In this document: piece after piece, positions 62,003 through 64,000 of the stretch
Layout: every line of letters starts with the position of its first letter
How positions within the stretch are numbered: the stretch's first letter is position 1
Assembly (NCBI GenBank): GCA_020633195.1
Contig: JACKEC010000018.1
Span: forward strand, 186,001-250,000
Source: Sandaracinaceae bacterium
GTDB taxonomy: Bacteria > Myxococcota_A > Polyangia > Polyangiales > Sandaracinaceae
DNA length: 64,000 nucleotides
Direction of reading: 5' to 3'
Position numbers and translations under genes: made by a program
The notes under the pieces: generated by a model
What the model saw: the letters and a program-made list of their open reading frames with translations, nothing else
Told to the model about the DNA's origin: nothing
Database searches by the model: none

Positions 62003-62347
62003 CTACGCGGCGGGCGGGGTGGGCTCGTACTTGCGCGCGGCGAGCGCGGTGACGAGCGCGAGCGCCGCGAAACCGGCCGCGGGAGCGGGCGAGGTCAGGT
62101 CCCACAGCGCGGCGGTGGCGCTGGCCCACACCAGCGACTCGGCCGCGAACCGGGCGGGGTCACGCAGTCGGCGCCGCGCTCGCGGGGCCACCAGCGCCCC
62201 CCACCAGACCGCGGCGGCGAGCGGGAGGCCGACCGCGAGCAGGTACGATCCGAGGCCGGGCACGCGCGCGCTCCCCCACCACCCGAGCGCCGCGAGGGCG
62301 CCGAGCTCGAGCAGGAATCGCACCCCGAGCGCCGCCATCTTGATCAC
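62003..62347 (-). CDS. DUF2568 (YrdB-like) small membrane protein
   Basis: 114 residues with four hydrophobic helices. It fits the YrdB/DUF2568 family: FLLELGALAALGWWG, LAVGLPLAAAVWWGALVAPRA and late Ala-rich helices. GTG 62347 has GAGG about 7 bases upstream; ATG 62338 is an alternative. It is divergent from the AAA ATPase with about 125 bases between starts. Function unknown. Confidence 0.8.
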   Translation of the reverse strand: MIKMAALGVRFLLELGALAALGWWGSARVPGLGSYLLAVGLPLAAAVWWGALVAPRARRRLRDPARFAAESLVWASATAALWDLTSPAPAAGFAALALVTALAARKYEPTPPAA

Positions 62348-62473
62348 GTATCTGCCTCGCCGATGAACCCAGCATCCCGTGGATCGCGGTGCCGGTCCAG
62401 CCGCCACGCCTCGGCGTTGGTGGGGCGACCCTTCCATTGGAAGCCGCGCGCGGGCATGTTCGTTCACGCTCCC

Positions 62474-63766
62474 ATGACGGAACGCGACAACCTCATCCGC
62501 GACGGCCTCGAGCGACCTCCGCAGGCCATCGGCTACGCGCTGAACGAGCACATCGTTCGCGCCTTCCCCGGCAAGTACGTGATGCGGACGACGGATCTCT
62601 CGTTCGACCTCGACACGTGGGTGGAGCGGACGAGCGCGAGCGTGATCACGCGCGACGTGCCCTTGCCCGAGTGGGACACGCGCTGGAGTGGGCCGGGGCA
62701 AGGCGTCTTCCGGCGACTCGCGCAGGGACACCGCAGCGTGGCGTTGGAAGGGGTCACGTACGACGTGGTCGAGGTGGCCTGGGAGCGGGGCTTCTCGACC
62801 CTGACCACGCAGTGGTGGATCGGCCCCGATCGGGAGCGGGTGGAGGGCTTCGCGGCCCACGTCGCCGAGGTGGCCAACGAGGTCGTCGACGAGGTGCTCG
62901 TGTTCGCCAACGGGTGCTGGCAGCGCAGCCCGAAGCTCCGGGCCGCGATCCGCAAGACGACCTTCGACTCGCTCGTCTTGCCGGAGGGCATGGCGGACCA
63001 CATCCGGGAGGACTTCGCCAGCTTCCTCGGGGCCCGCGCCGAGTACGAGCGCTACGGGGTCCCGTGGAAGCGGGGCGCGCTCTTCCTGGGCCCGCCGGGC
63101 AATGGCAAGACCCATTGCGTCAAGGCGCTCCTCAACGCGCTCGACGTCCCCTGCCTCTACGTGCAGTCGTTCGAGTCGCCTCACGGGGGCAACGCGCAGC
63201 CCAACGTCGCCGAGGCGTTCGCCCGCGCGCGGCGGACGACGCCCTGCGCGCTCGTGCTCGAGGATCTCGACGCGCTCGTGACGCCGGCGACCCGCTCCTA
63301 CTTCCTGAACGAGCTCGACGGCTTCGCCGACAACGCGGGCATCCTCGCCATCGCCACGACCAACCACCCCGAGCGGCTCGACCCTGCCATCCTCGATCGG
63401 CCGAGCCGCTTCGATCGCAAGTACTCCTTCGAGCTGCCTGGCTCCGCCGAGCGCCTCGCCTACCTCACGCACTGGCGAGACCGGCTCGAAGGGGACACCG
63501 CGCTGGGGCAGGAGACCCTGGACCAGGTCGCCGAGACGACGGAGGGCTTCAGCTACGCCTACCTCAAGGAGCTCGTCTTCTCGTCTCTCGTCGGGTGGAT
63601 GTCGCACGGTCGCGCCCGCCCCCTCGACGACGTGATCGTCGAGCAGGTCGGCGAGCTGACCCGGCAGATGGCGAGCGCCGCGGCGGCCCACGAAGAGGCC
63701 CGGCCGGTCTACGTCGGCGACCGGATGCAGGAGGACTACGCGCACCTGTTCCGGCGGCGCGGCTGA
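62474..63766 (+). CDS. AAA ATPase
   Basis: 430 residues. An N-terminal region of about 165 residues has no recognised family. A classic AAA module follows: Walker A LGPPGNGKTH (about 206-214), Walker B ALVLEDLDAL (about 258-267), sensor 1 ATTNHPERLDPAILDRPSRFDRK (about 296-318, with the Arg finger region) and an alpha-helical lid ending in RRRG. It resembles BCS1/proteasome-type AAA unfoldases. ATG 62474 is used; ATG 62456 is an alternative. It sits alone, so the client is unknown. Confidence 0.88.
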   Translation: MTERDNLIRDGLERPPQAIGYALNEHIVRAFPGKYVMRTTDLSFDLDTWVERTSASVITRDVPLPEWDTRWSGPGQGVFRRLAQGHRSVALEGVTYDVVEVAWERGFSTLTTQWWIGPDRERVEGFAAHVAEVANEVVDEVLVFANGCWQRSPKLRAAIRKTTFDSLVLPEGMADHIREDFASFLGARAEYERYGVPWKRGALFLGPPGNGKTHCVKALLNALDVPCLYVQSFESPHGGNAQPNVAEAFARARRTTPCALVLEDLDALVTPATRSYFLNELDGFADNAGILAIATTNHPERLDPAILDRPSRFDRKYSFELPGSAERLAYLTHWRDRLEGDTALGQETLDQVAETTEGFSYAYLKELVFSSLVGWMSHGRARPLDDVIVEQVGELTRQMASAAAAHEEARPVYVGDRMQEDYAHLFRRRG

Positions 63767-64000
63767 CGGGGTGGGCAAGCGAATGGCTGCTGAGCGGTGA
63801 TCGGCTTCGACTCCGCGAGCTGCCGTTCTCTCGCGCGCTGCGCGCGAGAGAGTGCGGGACTCCGTGACCTTGGGAAGAATGGCGGTCTCAGCCCCCCGAG
63901 CGCCATGCCACCCGCGACGCGCTCGCCCGCGACGCGACGCGCGGACTCCGGACCCGACCACCCCACGGAGCGAGGCCAGGCACCTTGGGAAGAATGGCGG
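63767..64000. repeat. Palindrome fragment and 19-bp direct repeat
   Basis: GACTCCGCGAGCTGCCGTTC and the perfect hairpin TCTCTCGCGCGC-TG-CGCGCGAGAGA (63809-63864) are another member of the palindromic family of 51-56 kb. ACCTTGGGAAGAATGGCGG occurs at 63867-63885 and again at 63982-64000, 115 bases apart, the second running to the window end. No gene. Confidence 0.8.

Overview
The window is very GC-rich (roughly 70% or more by eye) and gene-dense. The proteins point to a myxobacterium, most likely a Polyangiales/Sandaracinaceae-like member of the Myxococcota. The signs are several secreted lipoproteins with long Asp-Ala-Gly linkers after the lipobox, MYXO-CTERM-like tails (small motif, hydrophobic helix, Arg cluster), MopE-type calcium/metal-binding motifs, PilZ and DUF4388-type signalling proteins, and a two-component operon ending in a sigma-54 activator. 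This assignment is inference from gene content; no rRNA or tRNA gene was found.

Layout. 0-3.4 kb: a lipoprotein, a multi-pass permease-like protein, a Cys-rich lipoprotein and a single-domain response regulator. 3.4-7.4 kb: a tight signalling operon (membrane histidine kinase, receiver-like protein, small helical protein, sigma-54 activator with a Cys-rich receiver). 7.4-16.7 kb: a lysozyme-like MYXO-CTERM lipoprotein, a cytochrome c lipoprotein, a flavin monooxygenase, an arginase-family enzyme, a radical SAM protein coupled to an unknown membrane protein, and a dipeptidyl-peptidase IV-like lipoprotein. 16.7-28.4 kb: a Ser/Glu/Ala-repeat zinc-ribbon protein, PilZ, TPR, a striking basic protein made of six 24-residue repeats, a lectin-like lipoprotein, a zinc-ribbon membrane protein, a giant FGE/HEAT fusion and a MATE exporter. 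28.4-44.8 kb: a GH13 lipoprotein translationally coupled to DNA polymerase II, a TMTC-like membrane protein, an MBL-fold protein, TerB-like, an OPT transporter, a DTW-domain protein, a second MBL protein, DNA polymerase IV behind a near-perfect SOS-type palindrome, and a second GH13 lipoprotein.

44.8-57.4 kb is the mobile and repeat-rich part. A group II intron (44918-46941) sits inside one copy of a three-hairpin repeat; an uninterrupted copy at 34987-35099 fixes both intron boundaries to the base. Ordinary genes follow (deoxynucleoside kinase, MsrB, DUF4260, LysR, spermidine synthase). Then come about 5 kb of palindromic repeats, a GTGCTC microsatellite, broken IS21-family istA/istB genes and an indel-riddled second copy of the speE to MYXO-CTERM segment. 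57.4-64 kb returns to normal genes: a quinone oxidoreductase, an aminotransferase divergent from mtnB and mtnD (methionine salvage), a SUFU-domain protein, a small lipoprotein with an apparent one-base frameshift, a DUF2568-like protein and an AAA ATPase.

Several genes show what look like single-base indels (5' end of the first gene, 61435-61437, and throughout 53.6-55.5 kb). Some of the broken genes may therefore reflect assembly or polishing errors rather than biology. All similarities are by reading; no database search was run.
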